A stretch of DNA of 12,018 nucleotides from an uncultured Lachnospiraceae bacterium (lineage in GTDB: Bacteria > Bacillota > Clostridia > Lachnospirales > Lachnospiraceae): positions 11,863 to 23,880 of the forward strand of contig CAJTMZ010000025.1 in assembly GCA_910577445.1 (NCBI GenBank), given 5' to 3'. Of this stretch, positions 1 through 7,556 are shown one piece after another (position 1 is the first letter of the stretch; every line of letters begins with the position of its first letter). A model generated the notes under the pieces. That model saw nothing but the letters and a program-made list of their open reading frames with translations, was not told where the DNA came from and ran no database searches. Both the position numbers and the translations under genes were made by a program.

Positions 1-1
1 A

Positions 2-2308
2 GGGCTTAAAAACGCCGGAATAGAAATTACCTCGGAAGAATGGCTGAATGACTACAGCAAGAGATATGAAGAGAGCAGGGAGAAGTGGAAGAGACACATT
101 TACGATATTTCCACACCGGGAGATTTTGATTCCCTGTACCGCGCCCATGCGGCGAATCCCTTTGCCATGCCCCGGGGAATGGAAATCGAAAAAATATCCG
201 GCACGGAAACCGCCGTTTATGTAATCAGCAGAATATCCGGCGAGGGGGCCGACAGAAAAGCCGTTCCCGGTGATTATTACCTTTCCGGTCAGGAAAAGGA
301 TGAGCTTGAAAAGATTTTCAGCCTTTATGAAAAGGTGATTGTGGTGCTCAACACAGGCGGAATTATTGATTTGAGCTTTATGGACAACAAAAATAAGGGC
401 GCGCTGGTGGTAATGTCCCAGGCCGGGATGGAAGGCGGAAACGCGCTGGCGGACGTTTTGCTTGGCCGGGTAAACCCCTGCGGAAAGCTGACGGATACCT
501 GGGCCCGCGGCTATGAGGATTATCCTTCCAGCAAAAATTTCAGCCACAACAACGGAAATATTATAGAGGAAAAATACGAGGACGGCATCTATGTGGGATA
601 CCGGTATTTTGACAGCTTTGACGTAAAGCCAAGATACTGTTTTGGCTACGGATTGTCCTATACTTCCTTTGCCATAAAAACGGAATCCGTGAAAGTAAAG
701 GAAAACAGGGTGGAACTGCTTTTTAGCGTTAAAAATACAGGGCCTGTGGCGGGCAGGGAAGTGGTGCAGGTTTACGCTTCCTGTCCAAAGGGGATGCTTC
801 AGAAGGAATTAAAGCGCATGGTGGCGTTTGCAAAGACGGAGACGATTCCGGCGGGAGAGACGAGGCAGACAAAGGTCTGGTTTGATTTGAGCTTGTTGGA
901 AGCCTTCCACGGGGGAAAATCGGCGTGGCTGCTGGAAAAGGGCGAATACTACCTTCTGGCCGGGGATTCCTCTGAAAACGCGTACCCCGTGGCCTGTCTG
1001 GCGGCGGAGGATACGACGGAAACGGAAAAGGTCCGGGAAATCTGTCCTTTGCTTGACGCTTTAAAGGAAATTGCGCCGGACGAAGCCCTGCTTTTGTCAA
1101 AAAGACAGCAGATGAAGGAGATATGTGAAAAAGAAGGACTTCCCCGGATTCCGATAGTTCCCCGGCAGAGAAAACGGAAAAAGCGGCAGGCCGGCACTTT
1201 GGCGCTGCGGCTTGCGGAGGAGATACTTTCCCGGCTTTCAACAGAGCAGAAGGTGCAGTTGGTATGCGGACGGCCCAGAGAGGGAACGGCGGAGATTATC
1301 GGTTCGGCAGCCGTGCTGGTGCCGGGAGCGGCGGGAGAGACCACCCCTTTGCTGAAGCGGGACTTTGGCGTTGCGGGCCTTGTACTGGCCGACGGGCCTG
1401 CCGGCCTGCGTCTGCAGAAACAGTATGAGGAGGACGCTCAGACAGGCGAAATCCATACCCTTGGCAGATATGAAAGTCTGGAAAACCGGATATTCGGAAC
1501 AGAGTTTCTCCACGACGGGACCGTCAGGCATTATCAGTTCTGCAGTGCGGTTCCCGTGGGAACGCTGCTTGCGCAGACCTTTGATGTGAAGCTGATGGAA
1601 GAGATAGGCGCGCTTATCGGCAGGGAAATGAAAGAATTTGGCGTTACCCTGTGGCTGGCTCCCGGCATGAATATCCACAGAAATCCGCTGTGCGGAAGAA
1701 ACTTTGAATATTATTCGGAGGACCCTCTGGTGAGCGGAAAGATGGCCAGCGCCATTACGAAGGGAGTGCAGACCCTCCCAGGGATAGGAACCACCATCAA
1801 GCATTATGCCTGCAATAATCAGGAGGAAAACCGCAGAGGCGTTTCCAGCATCGTATCCCAGAGAGCGCTGCGGGAGCTTTATCTGAAAGGGTTTGAAATT
1901 GCGGTGAAAGAATCCCAGCCTATGGCAATTATGACCTCTTATAATAAGGTGAACGGCGTGCATACCGCAAACAGCAGGGATTTGTGTACGGAGGCGGCCC
2001 GGACGGAATGGGGGTTCGAGGGAATCATTATGACGGACTGGACGACCACCAATGACGGCGGCGGAAGCTCGGCGGCAAAATGCCTGTGGGCGGGCAACGA
2101 TTTGATTATGCCGGGAACCATGTCAGACCAGAAGGAAATTATGGACGCGGTCGGCGGTCTGGGCGCGCAGTTCCTTGACGGGCGGTATTTGGACGAGTGC
2201 GCCCTGAGAATGCTGAAAGTTATTCTGGCGTCGGATGCCTATAAAGGGGCGGAGAGTTATCTTGCAGATAAGGAACTGGACTGCATCATGGAGGAAACAG
2301 GGGATTGA
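2..2308 (+). CDS. GH3 beta-glucosidase with swapped domain order, 5'-truncated by window edge
   Basis: The frame is open from base 2, so the start lies upstream; 768 residues are visible. Family role: hydrolysis of beta-linked glucosides or xylosides from plant glycans. The GH3 C-terminal domain comes first (bases 2 to about 660, including GYGLSYTSF near 645-671). A fibronectin III-like domain follows (about 690-980), then a basic linker (KRKKRQ), then the GH3 N-terminal barrel domain (about 1210-2260). In the barrel, LADGPAGLR lies at about 1385, KHYACNNQEENRR starts at 1799, and the likely nucleophile Asp in the TDW motif is codon 2036-2038. This inverted order is known for some ruminal Firmicutes beta-glucosidases (Butyrivibrio and Ruminococcus albus types). 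No secretion signal can be judged because the N-terminus is missing. The stop overlaps the lspA start. The fold is secure; the substrate is not determined. Confidence 0.92.
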   Translation, partial: GLKNAGIEITSEEWLNDYSKRYEESREKWKRHIYDISTPGDFDSLYRAHAANPFAMPRGMEIEKISGTETAVYVISRISGEGADRKAVPGDYYLSGQEKDELEKIFSLYEKVIVVLNTGGIIDLSFMDNKNKGALVVMSQAGMEGGNALADVLLGRVNPCGKLTDTWARGYEDYPSSKNFSHNNGNIIEEKYEDGIYVGYRYFDSFDVKPRYCFGYGLSYTSFAIKTESVKVKENRVELLFSVKNTGPVAGREVVQVYASCPKGMLQKELKRMVAFAKTETIPAGETRQTKVWFDLSLLEAFHGGKSAWLLEKGEYYLLAGDSSENAYPVACLAAEDTTETEKVREICPLLDALKEIAPDEALLLSKRQQMKEICEKEGLPRIPIVPRQRKRKKRQAGTLALRLAEEILSRLSTEQKVQLVCGRPREGTAEIIGSAAVLVPGAAGETTPLLKRDFGVAGLVLADGPAGLRLQKQYEEDAQTGEIHTLGRYESLENRIFGTEFLHDGTVRHYQFCSAVPVGTLLAQTFDVKLMEEIGALIGREMKEFGVTLWLAPGMNIHRNPLCGRNFEYYSEDPLVSGKMASAITKGVQTLPGIGTTIKHYACNNQEENRRGVSSIVSQRALRELYLKGFEIAVKESQPMAIMTSYNKVNGVHTANSRDLCTEAARTEWGFEGIIMTDWTTTNDGGGSSAAKCLWAGNDLIMPGTMSDQKEIMDAVGGLGAQFLDGRYLDECALRMLKVILASDAYKGAESYLADKELDCIMEETGD

Positions 2309-2811
2309 AAACAGGAAGAAATTTAATAAATCTGATATTTATTATACTTTTAGCAGGGGCGGACCAGCTTACCAAGGGGCTTATTGTCAGTTTCGTTAAA
2401 GGACGCGGCAATATCGTTCTGATAAAAGGAGTGCTGGAGCTGGAATACTTTGAAAATTTCGGCGCGGCTTTTAATTCCCTTGTGGGTCAGAGAATCCTGC
2501 TCATTTTTATGACGTCTCTGCTTATCCTGTTTTTGCTATGGAAATTATTCCGGTCGCCGGATGAAAAGCGGTACTTCGGAATGCGCCTTTGCCTTTGCCT
2601 GGCGGTGGGCGGCGCGCTGGGAAATCTGATTGACAGGATTGTGAAAGGATACGTTGTGGACTTTATTTACTTTACGCCCATCAATTTTCCCAAGTTTAAT
2701 TTTGCGGACATGTGCGTGACGGGCGGAGTTATCGCGCTGGGGGCGCTGATGATGTTTTATTATAAGGAAGAGGAAGTCGATTATTTGCTGGGGATTAAGG
2801 GAAAAGGTTGA
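2305..2811 (+). CDS. lspA: Lipoprotein signal peptidase (signal peptidase II), TTG start
   Basis: This membrane aspartyl protease cleaves the signal peptide of diacylglyceryl-prolipoproteins just before the lipidated Cys. The 168-residue length is normal. Four hydrophobic segments are visible (about 8-30, 63-82, 93-109, 136-152). Family motifs are present: ADQLTK at 19-24, NFGAAF at 51-56, GNLIDR at 106-111, VVDF at 117-120 and FNFAD at 131-135. The expected catalytic pair is D119 and D135. The start is TTG, overlapping the GH3 stop (TTGA), with GGAGG at 2290-2294 as ribosome site; no ATG lies near the N-terminus. The overlap implies translational coupling to the upstream glycosidase gene, an unusual neighbour for lspA. 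A lipoprotein gene lies downstream at 5193, but LspA serves all cell lipoproteins. Confidence 0.93.
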   Translation: MKTGRNLINLIFIILLAGADQLTKGLIVSFVKGRGNIVLIKGVLELEYFENFGAAFNSLVGQRILLIFMTSLLILFLLWKLFRSPDEKRYFGMRLCLCLAVGGALGNLIDRIVKGYVVDFIYFTPINFPKFNFADMCVTGGVIALGALMMFYYKEEEVDYLLGIKGKG

Positions 2812-2852
2812 AAAGCTTGTGATTTTATAAGAGAAGCAGGAGGGTATTATTT

Positions 2853-3971
2853 ATGGACAAAAAACAATTGCGCACAGGCGTTATCGGGTGCGGCGCTATC
2901 AGCGACATTTATCTGAAGAATATGATAAACGAATTTGACAATCTGGAGGTGGTATCCTGCGCCGCGCGGCATCTTGAAAGCGCGCAGAAAAAGGCCCGGC
3001 AGTACGGTATCAAAAGCTGCACAGTTGACGAACTTCTGGCGGATGAAACTATCGACATGGTGGTGATTCTGACGCCTGCGCCTACGCATTATGAGCTGAT
3101 TAAGAAGGCTCTGGCGGCCGGAAAGCATGTTTATACGGAAAAGACCATCACCATTACGCCGGAAACGGCAAAAGAGCTTTTGGAGCTGGCGGACGAAAAA
3201 GGGCTGTATCTGGGCTCCGCGCCGGATACCTTTATGGGAGCCTCCTGGCAGACTGCCGGCAAGCTGATTGCGGAGGGGGCATTGGGAGAAATTACATCCT
3301 TCCAAATCAGCGCCAACCGGGATTTGGACCTTTTGACAAGTATGTTTGGTTTCCTGCGGATGCCCGGAGGGGGAATCTGCTACGATTACGGCGTATATTA
3401 CCTGACCGCGCTGGTAAGTCTTCTCGGGCCCGCGGCCAGGGTGGCGGCTGTGGTAAAAAATCCAAAGCCTGTGAGAGTAAATGTAATGCCCGGTTCGCCG
3501 GAATACGGAAAGGAATTTTCCTATCCCAATGAAAGCCAGGTGGCGGCTGTCCTGGAACTGGAGAGCGGGGTGACAGGAAACTTTGCGTTAAACGGAGACA
3601 GCGTGATTGCCGACCAGTCGCAGTTTCTTATTTACGGAACAAAAGGAATCTTAAAGCTCACCGACCCGAACCAGTTTGGCGGAAAAAATATGTTTCTGGC
3701 AAACAGCTACGATTTTGCCAATCCCCCTGTCTGGACAGAGGTGGAAAACACCTTTGCCTATGAGGACAACAGCCGGGGAATCGGTCCCTCCGAGATGGCG
3801 GCGGCAATTTTGTCAGAAGGAAAAAACAGGGCGTCCAAGGAAATGGCATACCATGTGCTGGACATTATAGATAAGATGATGGTAAGCAGCGGAAGCGGAA
3901 AGTTTGAGGCGGTGGCCTCCACCTGTGAGAAGCCGGAGCCGATGGCGGAAGCGGCGTCCACAGCAAGGTAA
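2853..3971 (+). CDS. Gfo/Idh/MocA-family NAD(P)-dependent oxidoreductase
   Basis: This family oxidises or reduces sugars, inositols and related polyols using NAD(P). The 372-residue length is usual. The Rossmann start GVIGCGAIS (9-17) binds the dinucleotide. The family EKP loop appears as TEKTIT (95-100), with Lys97 kept and Pro replaced by Thr. The C-terminal substrate domain carries GGGICYDYGVYYL (172-184), the usual Gfo/Idh signature with a conserved Asp/Tyr. AGGAGG at 2838-2843, 9 bases before ATG, fixes the start. The gene lies 41 bases after lspA and 29 bases before the next gene, consistent with one transcript. With a glycosidase upstream, a role in processing a released sugar is plausible but is inference; the substrate cannot be read from sequence. 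The last 20 residues are Ala/Glu-rich and probably disordered. Confidence 0.88.
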   Translation: MDKKQLRTGVIGCGAISDIYLKNMINEFDNLEVVSCAARHLESAQKKARQYGIKSCTVDELLADETIDMVVILTPAPTHYELIKKALAAGKHVYTEKTITITPETAKELLELADEKGLYLGSAPDTFMGASWQTAGKLIAEGALGEITSFQISANRDLDLLTSMFGFLRMPGGGICYDYGVYYLTALVSLLGPAARVAAVVKNPKPVRVNVMPGSPEYGKEFSYPNESQVAAVLELESGVTGNFALNGDSVIADQSQFLIYGTKGILKLTDPNQFGGKNMFLANSYDFANPPVWTEVENTFAYEDNSRGIGPSEMAAAILSEGKNRASKEMAYHVLDIIDKMMVSSGSGKFEAVASTCEKPEPMAEAASTAR

Positions 3972-4000
3972 AATTTACAGAAAGAAACCGGGGTATCAGT

Positions 4001-5140
4001 ATGGACGGAGCAAAGCCGTTTACAATTATGATGAGAGACGTCGAAGTTATGCGGGTGGATTTTGACGCATTGCAGTATGAAGTATTCTGTGAAAAATATC
4101 TGCCCTATCCGCTCCGGGGCAGACTGCGGGAAATACCGAAGCCGGAGGGAATAAAAACGGCTTATGATATGACGCAGATGGTAATTACCGCCCGGAAAAA
4201 CGAGGAGGCGGTTGTCGGCTGGCTGGCAAGCAGGGTACTGCTCCTTAGCAGGGCTAACGCAAAATGGATTTACAATATTTGCCATTTCGAACAGACGGGA
4301 ACGGACGAGCAGAAGGTGAAAATCGCCATGGCCTGCCGGGCGGTATCGGTACTGGACGCTTATTGGCTTAAGTTTGACGATGACGGGCCGCTGTTGTGGG
4401 AAGAGGTTGACGTTAAGCAAAATCCGCTCAATGAGATTATTGCCCAGGTGGCGCTCCACGGAAAATCCCTGACGCTGCAGGGCTCTCTGGTTACGCCAGA
4501 GCTGACCACAAACGGGGCTTATGCAAAAGCCTGGAGAAGACATTCCGACAATCTGCTGTGGCTTTATAAGCTGGGGGCAAACGGAAACACGGAATCGAGA
4601 ATCGAAGTGATGTGTTCGGATTTGCTTGATAAGATGAATGTGGAGCACGTTCTCTATAAGGCCGGAGAAGATGAGGGAAAATATGTATGTATGTGTCCGT
4701 GTATGACCACGGAGAAAAAGTCGGTTCTCACAGGCATGGAGTTTATCTCCTGGTGTAATGTAAACGGCATTGACGCAGACCAAAGGATGTTTGAGATTGA
4801 CGGCGAGAGCATTTATAAAATGTGGATAGTTGATTTCCTAATCAGCAACCGGGACCGGCACGGGCAGAACTGGGGATTTTTTTATAATACGGAAACCATG
4901 GAGATTCTGGGCTGCCATCCCCTGTTTGACCATAACAACGCGTTTGATATTGATTTTATGAAAGATATGGACGCGCCCTATCAGTTTGGTGAGATGACAA
5001 TCCGGCAGGCCGCGGTTAAGGCGATGAAAAATGTAGATTTTCATTTCACGGCGCCAATTACGCGGGCTGATTTCATTACGGACAGACAGTACCAAAGTTT
5101 CCGGAAGCGGGCGGAATATCTGGGGATGAAACTTGCATAA
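4001..5140 (+). CDS. HipA/PI3K-fold kinase-like protein
   Basis: This 379-residue protein resembles HipA-type Ser/Thr kinases in its second half. Visible features are LTTNGAYAKAWRR (168-180, like the HipA phosphate-binding entry); WLYKLG with candidate ATP-binding Lys190; SNRDRHGQN (282-290), matching the catalytic loop N-x-DRH-x-x-N with Asp285 and Asn290; and PLFDHNNAF (307-315) with candidate metal-binding Asp310. The N-terminal 165 residues are not recognised. No HipB-like helix-turn-helix antitoxin gene lies on either side (29-base gap upstream, 52-base gap downstream), so this is not a standard hipBA pair. Family members phosphorylate proteins such as tRNA synthetases, but the target here is unknown. 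The ribosome site is weak (CGGGG about 8 bases before ATG). The fold is fairly sure; the function is open. Confidence 0.7.
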   Translation: MDGAKPFTIMMRDVEVMRVDFDALQYEVFCEKYLPYPLRGRLREIPKPEGIKTAYDMTQMVITARKNEEAVVGWLASRVLLLSRANAKWIYNICHFEQTGTDEQKVKIAMACRAVSVLDAYWLKFDDDGPLLWEEVDVKQNPLNEIIAQVALHGKSLTLQGSLVTPELTTNGAYAKAWRRHSDNLLWLYKLGANGNTESRIEVMCSDLLDKMNVEHVLYKAGEDEGKYVCMCPCMTTEKKSVLTGMEFISWCNVNGIDADQRMFEIDGESIYKMWIVDFLISNRDRHGQNWGFFYNTETMEILGCHPLFDHNNAFDIDFMKDMDAPYQFGEMTIRQAAVKAMKNVDFHFTAPITRADFITDRQYQSFRKRAEYLGMKLA

Positions 5141-5192
5141 GATGCGGAAAGCGCCAGAACGTACTTAAGGAGCAGGCGGGAAAGTATTTTGT

Positions 5193-6458
5193 ATGAGAAA
5201 ATTACAGTGGATATATAAGGAAAAGATAAAAAGAAATTTCAATATAATGTTCTTCTTTTTATTTGCCCTGCTGCTTGCCGGATGTAGCGGGCAGACGGAG
5301 AACGCTGCGGCACAGAGGCCGCTTGTGTCCGAAAGCCATGAAGAAAGGGAATATGATGGAGAGGCCGCGAAGGGTGTATCGGACCGTGTTTTTCCACGGC
5401 AGGAGAATGAGGAAGTAAATCATGCAGAAGAGGAAAGCGGGACGGTACAGACAAAAGCGCCGGCCGAAAGCCAGGAAGTAACCGGCGGCGAAACGACAGA
5501 GATTATTGAAATACCGGCCTACTTTGGGCAGGCTTATGTGGAGATAAACGGAAATATTCCTTTTTTTGATGACAGCGAATTGTCGGCAGAGTCCTTTGAA
5601 TATTATCCGGAACTGGATTTGCTGGGAAGATGCGGCGTATGCATGGCAAGCGTTGGCCAGGATATTATGCCCACAGAAGAGAGGGGAGAGATAGGCAGTA
5701 TAAAGCCCTCCGGCTGGCATACCGTTAAGTATCCGGGCATTATTGACGGAAATTACCTCTATAACCGGTGTCATTTAATCGGCTATCAACTGACGGGAGA
5801 GAACGCCAATACAAAAAATCTGATTACCGGCACACGTTACATGAACACCGAGGGAATGCTGCCCTTTGAAAACAGGGTGGCGGATTATGTTGAGGAAACC
5901 GGCAATCACGTTATGTACCGGGTAACGCCGGTATTTGAAGGAAAAAATCTGCTTGCCAAAGGCGTTGTAATAGAGGCAAAATCTGTTGAGGATAACGGGG
6001 CTGGCATTTTGTTCAATGTATTCTGCTATAATGTGCAGCCCGGAATTATCATCGATTATGCAAACGGCGACAGTATGGCGGATGAGTCTGCCGGCGCAAA
6101 GGAAAGCGGACAGCCGCCATTAGAACAGGAAGCGGCGTCGGATAGGGGAATGGCACAGCCGGAACAGAGTGCAGGCGCGGAAGAGCCGGAAGAACCGTCA
6201 GGAGTTACACAGCCGGAGCCGGAAGCAGTATCAGACGCCGCACACTCAGAACCGGAACCGCCGTCGACAGAAGCCGGGGCCTATGCGGTTAACAGTAAAA
6301 ACGGGAAAATACATAAGACGGGCGAATGCCCGGCAACAGGAGAGGGAGATAACGCCATGAAGTCCCCGGTGTATTTTGGTACTTATGAAGAGGCGGAAGC
6401 ATATTCGCTTTCTATTGCGCCGGGGCAGGGGAAGAGGAAGTGCGGGAATTGCTGGTGA
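5193..6458 (+). CDS. Lipoprotein with EndA-type DNA/RNA non-specific endonuclease domain and Cys/His tail
   Basis: This 421-residue protein is predicted to be anchored outside the membrane: a basic start, a hydrophobic stretch at 18-29, and lipobox LLAGC with Cys31. An acidic linker (32-105) leads to an Endonuclea_NS_2-like domain (about 108-292). The domain contains YNRCHLIGYQLTGEN (190-204), where His194 fills the place of the catalytic His of the DRGH motif in pneumococcal EndA, then KNLITGTRYMN (208-218), YRVTPVF and YNVQPG. A Pro/Glu-rich linker (about 296-362) follows. The tail (363-421) has IHKTGECP and a final KCGNCW; His374, Cys379, Cys417 and Cys420 could bind zinc, as in the small tail domains found on many Firmicutes nucleases. 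It probably degrades extracellular nucleic acid; DNA uptake is possible but no competence genes are near. The later ATG (Met19) would remove the basic n-region, so ATG 5193 is preferred despite a loosely spaced AGGCGGG. Confidence 0.85.
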   Translation: MRKLQWIYKEKIKRNFNIMFFFLFALLLAGCSGQTENAAAQRPLVSESHEEREYDGEAAKGVSDRVFPRQENEEVNHAEEESGTVQTKAPAESQEVTGGETTEIIEIPAYFGQAYVEINGNIPFFDDSELSAESFEYYPELDLLGRCGVCMASVGQDIMPTEERGEIGSIKPSGWHTVKYPGIIDGNYLYNRCHLIGYQLTGENANTKNLITGTRYMNTEGMLPFENRVADYVEETGNHVMYRVTPVFEGKNLLAKGVVIEAKSVEDNGAGILFNVFCYNVQPGIIIDYANGDSMADESAGAKESGQPPLEQEAASDRGMAQPEQSAGAEEPEEPSGVTQPEPEAVSDAAHSEPEPPSTEAGAYAVNSKNGKIHKTGECPATGEGDNAMKSPVYFGTYEEAEAYSLSIAPGQGKRKCGNCW

Positions 6459-6510
6459 TAAATTATGCTTTAATCGGTGGTTACCGGATGATGGAGGAAC
6501 AAAACGCCAT

Positions 6511-6581
6511 CTAACAATATTTATAAATGCTGTCTAGTTCACGATTGCTTTGGGGTTGAATTTTACCTTGTATTTATCCAA
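6511..6581 (-). pseudogene. ParE/RelE-type toxin, N-terminal stub
   Basis: Immediately after the antitoxin on the same strand, a TTG codon (6581-6579) overlapping the antitoxin end starts the peptide LDKYKVKFNPKAI. A one-base shift near 6541-6543 then continues as RELDSIYKYC and stops at 6511-6513. The joined sequence resembles the start of ParE/RelE mRNA-interferase or gyrase-poison toxins (K-Y-x-V-x-F-x-P-x-A, then LDSIYxYI). Only about 23 of the usual 90-100 residues remain, and the sequence then changes to material shared with no toxin. The toxin is therefore dead. Identification rests on a short match but is helped by the order antitoxin then toxin. Confidence 0.55.
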
Positions 6582-6825
6582 AATGTTTTTTCTCCAATTC
6601 TGCAAAAACTATTTCTGCATCAACTGCTTCTGCTCCGTTAGCAATTTCCTGCTCGGATTCGAAGATTGCCTGGTCGATGCGATTCATTCTTGCAAATTTA
6701 TCATATAATTCACTACTCATCACAACCAAATCGCTATATCCGTTTTTGGTAATAAAAATAGGCTCCTGTTCCTTGTGTGCGATATTAGAAATTTCGGTTG
6801 TATTGCGTAAATCCTTAATAGGCAT
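6574..6825 (-). CDS. Phd/YefM-family antitoxin, probably clipped at its N-terminus
   Basis: The product is 83 residues. PIKDLRNTTEIS near the start and FITKNGYSDLVVMS (24-37) are typical of Phd/YefM antitoxins, which bind DNA with the N-terminal half and neutralise a RelE/ParE toxin with the C-terminal half. Relatives usually carry a few more residues before PIxDLRN. Here the bases just upstream (6826 onward) belong to an RHS-protein remnant on the opposite strand, and no ribosome site precedes ATG 6825. The first codons, ribosome site and promoter were therefore probably lost at the junction, so the gene may be silent. The C-terminal half (DAEIVFAELEKKHFG) looks complete. Its toxin survives only as a stub at 6511-6581. 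Confidence 0.8.
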   Translation of the reverse strand: MPIKDLRNTTEISNIAHKEQEPIFITKNGYSDLVVMSSELYDKFARMNRIDQAIFESEQEIANGAEAVDAEIVFAELEKKHFG

Positions 6826-7161
6826 GGCATTTCTGATATGGAATATGATGCGGTGGGAAGGCTGTTAAAAGTCACCGACCATAATAGCCATATCACAGGT
6901 TATGGCTACGATGTTGCCGGGAATAAAGTATTTGCCCAATATGATGAGTTTGGTAATATAAAGCAGATAAAAATGTATGATGATTATGTAAGAGAGAGGA
7001 TGGGTTGACTATACAAATCATGGATATGGAGATATGGGTAGGGTAGCCCAGATTATCATACAGTTCCGCACTGGCATGAAAGGATATATAATGCACAAAA
7101 TAGAGATGGGATGAAAAAAAACTATCGAACCAATATTAACACACCTTTAGGAGATAAGTGA
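6826..7161 (+). pseudogene. RHS/YD-repeat polymorphic toxin, decayed C-terminal remnant
   Basis: In frame with base 6829, up to the TGA at 7006-7008, the translation has the YD-repeat signature: YDAVGRLLKVTDHNSH, GYDVAGN and YDEFGN, about 45 residues. The reading then moves to another frame (about 6998-7048: GWVDYTNHGYGDMGRVA) and back (7048-7161: PDYHTVPHWHERIYNAQN, ending PLGDK). That is two compensating shifts, with a TAG at 7039-7041 in the first frame. The conserved RHS core boundary that normally precedes the toxin domain is absent, so repeat and tail were joined by deletion. The stop TGA (7159-7161) overlaps the next ATG as TGATG. RHS proteins deliver variable C-terminal toxins; this copy cannot make one. 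The His-rich tail resembles polymorphic-toxin ends, but its activity is not recognised. Confidence 0.75.
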
Positions 7162-7541
7162 TGAGAAAAAAAATGTATGAAGACTGTAATAATAATGCTG
7201 AATTTTTAAAAGGATTATTTCACCAGATGCAAGCATTATCAGATTCAGAGTTAAATTGGAGAATCTCAAGTTTTGATTTCATTCCTGTAGATAAAGGAGA
7301 TTTCATTGGAGGAGTGCCTGATACTGAAATGGAACAACTCTATAACTTTCAGAAAAGACTTTCCGATGAGCATACAATAATTATTATTCACAATGATTTT
7401 ATGGGTTTGTTAAAGAATGTTAAGACAATATATGAAGGGAGGCTCGAAGTTATAATTAAAGGTAAGCCATTAAAAATAAAAATTTTTGATGGCGATATCA
7501 TAGAAATAGATGGGGAAATAGAAGCTGAGCTCAAATTATAA
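7161..7541 (+). CDS. Small immunity-like protein downstream of RHS tail
   Basis: The product is 126 residues of no family I recognise: an acidic alpha/beta protein with no signal peptide or membrane segment and a C-terminal Lys/Ile/Asp beta-rich stretch (EVIIKGKPLKIKIFDGD). ATG 7161 is chosen over GTG 7158 because AGGAG at 7149-7153 lies 7 bases from the ATG and because the TGATG overlap with the RHS tail stop is a classic coupling arrangement. By position it is the cognate immunity gene of the decayed RHS toxin, binding the toxin in the cytoplasm. That assignment is by context only. It is AT-rich compared with the genes before 6458. The reading frame is intact although its toxin is broken. 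Confidence 0.72.
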   Translation: MRKKMYEDCNNNAEFLKGLFHQMQALSDSELNWRISSFDFIPVDKGDFIGGVPDTEMEQLYNFQKRLSDEHTIIIIHNDFMGLLKNVKTIYEGRLEVIIKGKPLKIKIFDGDIIEIDGEIEAELKL

Positions 7542-7556
7542 TTTGCTGTTTCTTGA

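Noticed and set aside
1238..1963. - strand open frame of 241 codons
   Set aside because: It lies opposite the GH3 catalytic barrel, which carries all expected motifs; the frame has no ribosome site or recognisable content.
3758..4783. Long - strand open frame (341 codons) over the oxidoreductase and HipA-like genes
   Set aside because: It is a shadow of two well-supported + strand genes; its translation shows no domain motif and crosses a gene boundary.
4001..5192. hipBA-type toxin-antitoxin module
   Set aside because: No helix-turn-helix partner is encoded on either side; the gene is described as an orphan kinase-like protein only.
6466..6516. Small hairpins after the nuclease gene (CGGT/ACCG and GATGG/CCATC) as terminator
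   Set aside because: The stems are only four to five pairs and no T-run follows, so a terminator is not supported.
6893..7096. - strand small frame (67 codons)
   Set aside because: It is opposite the RHS remnant, whose YD-repeat signature is clear on the + strand.
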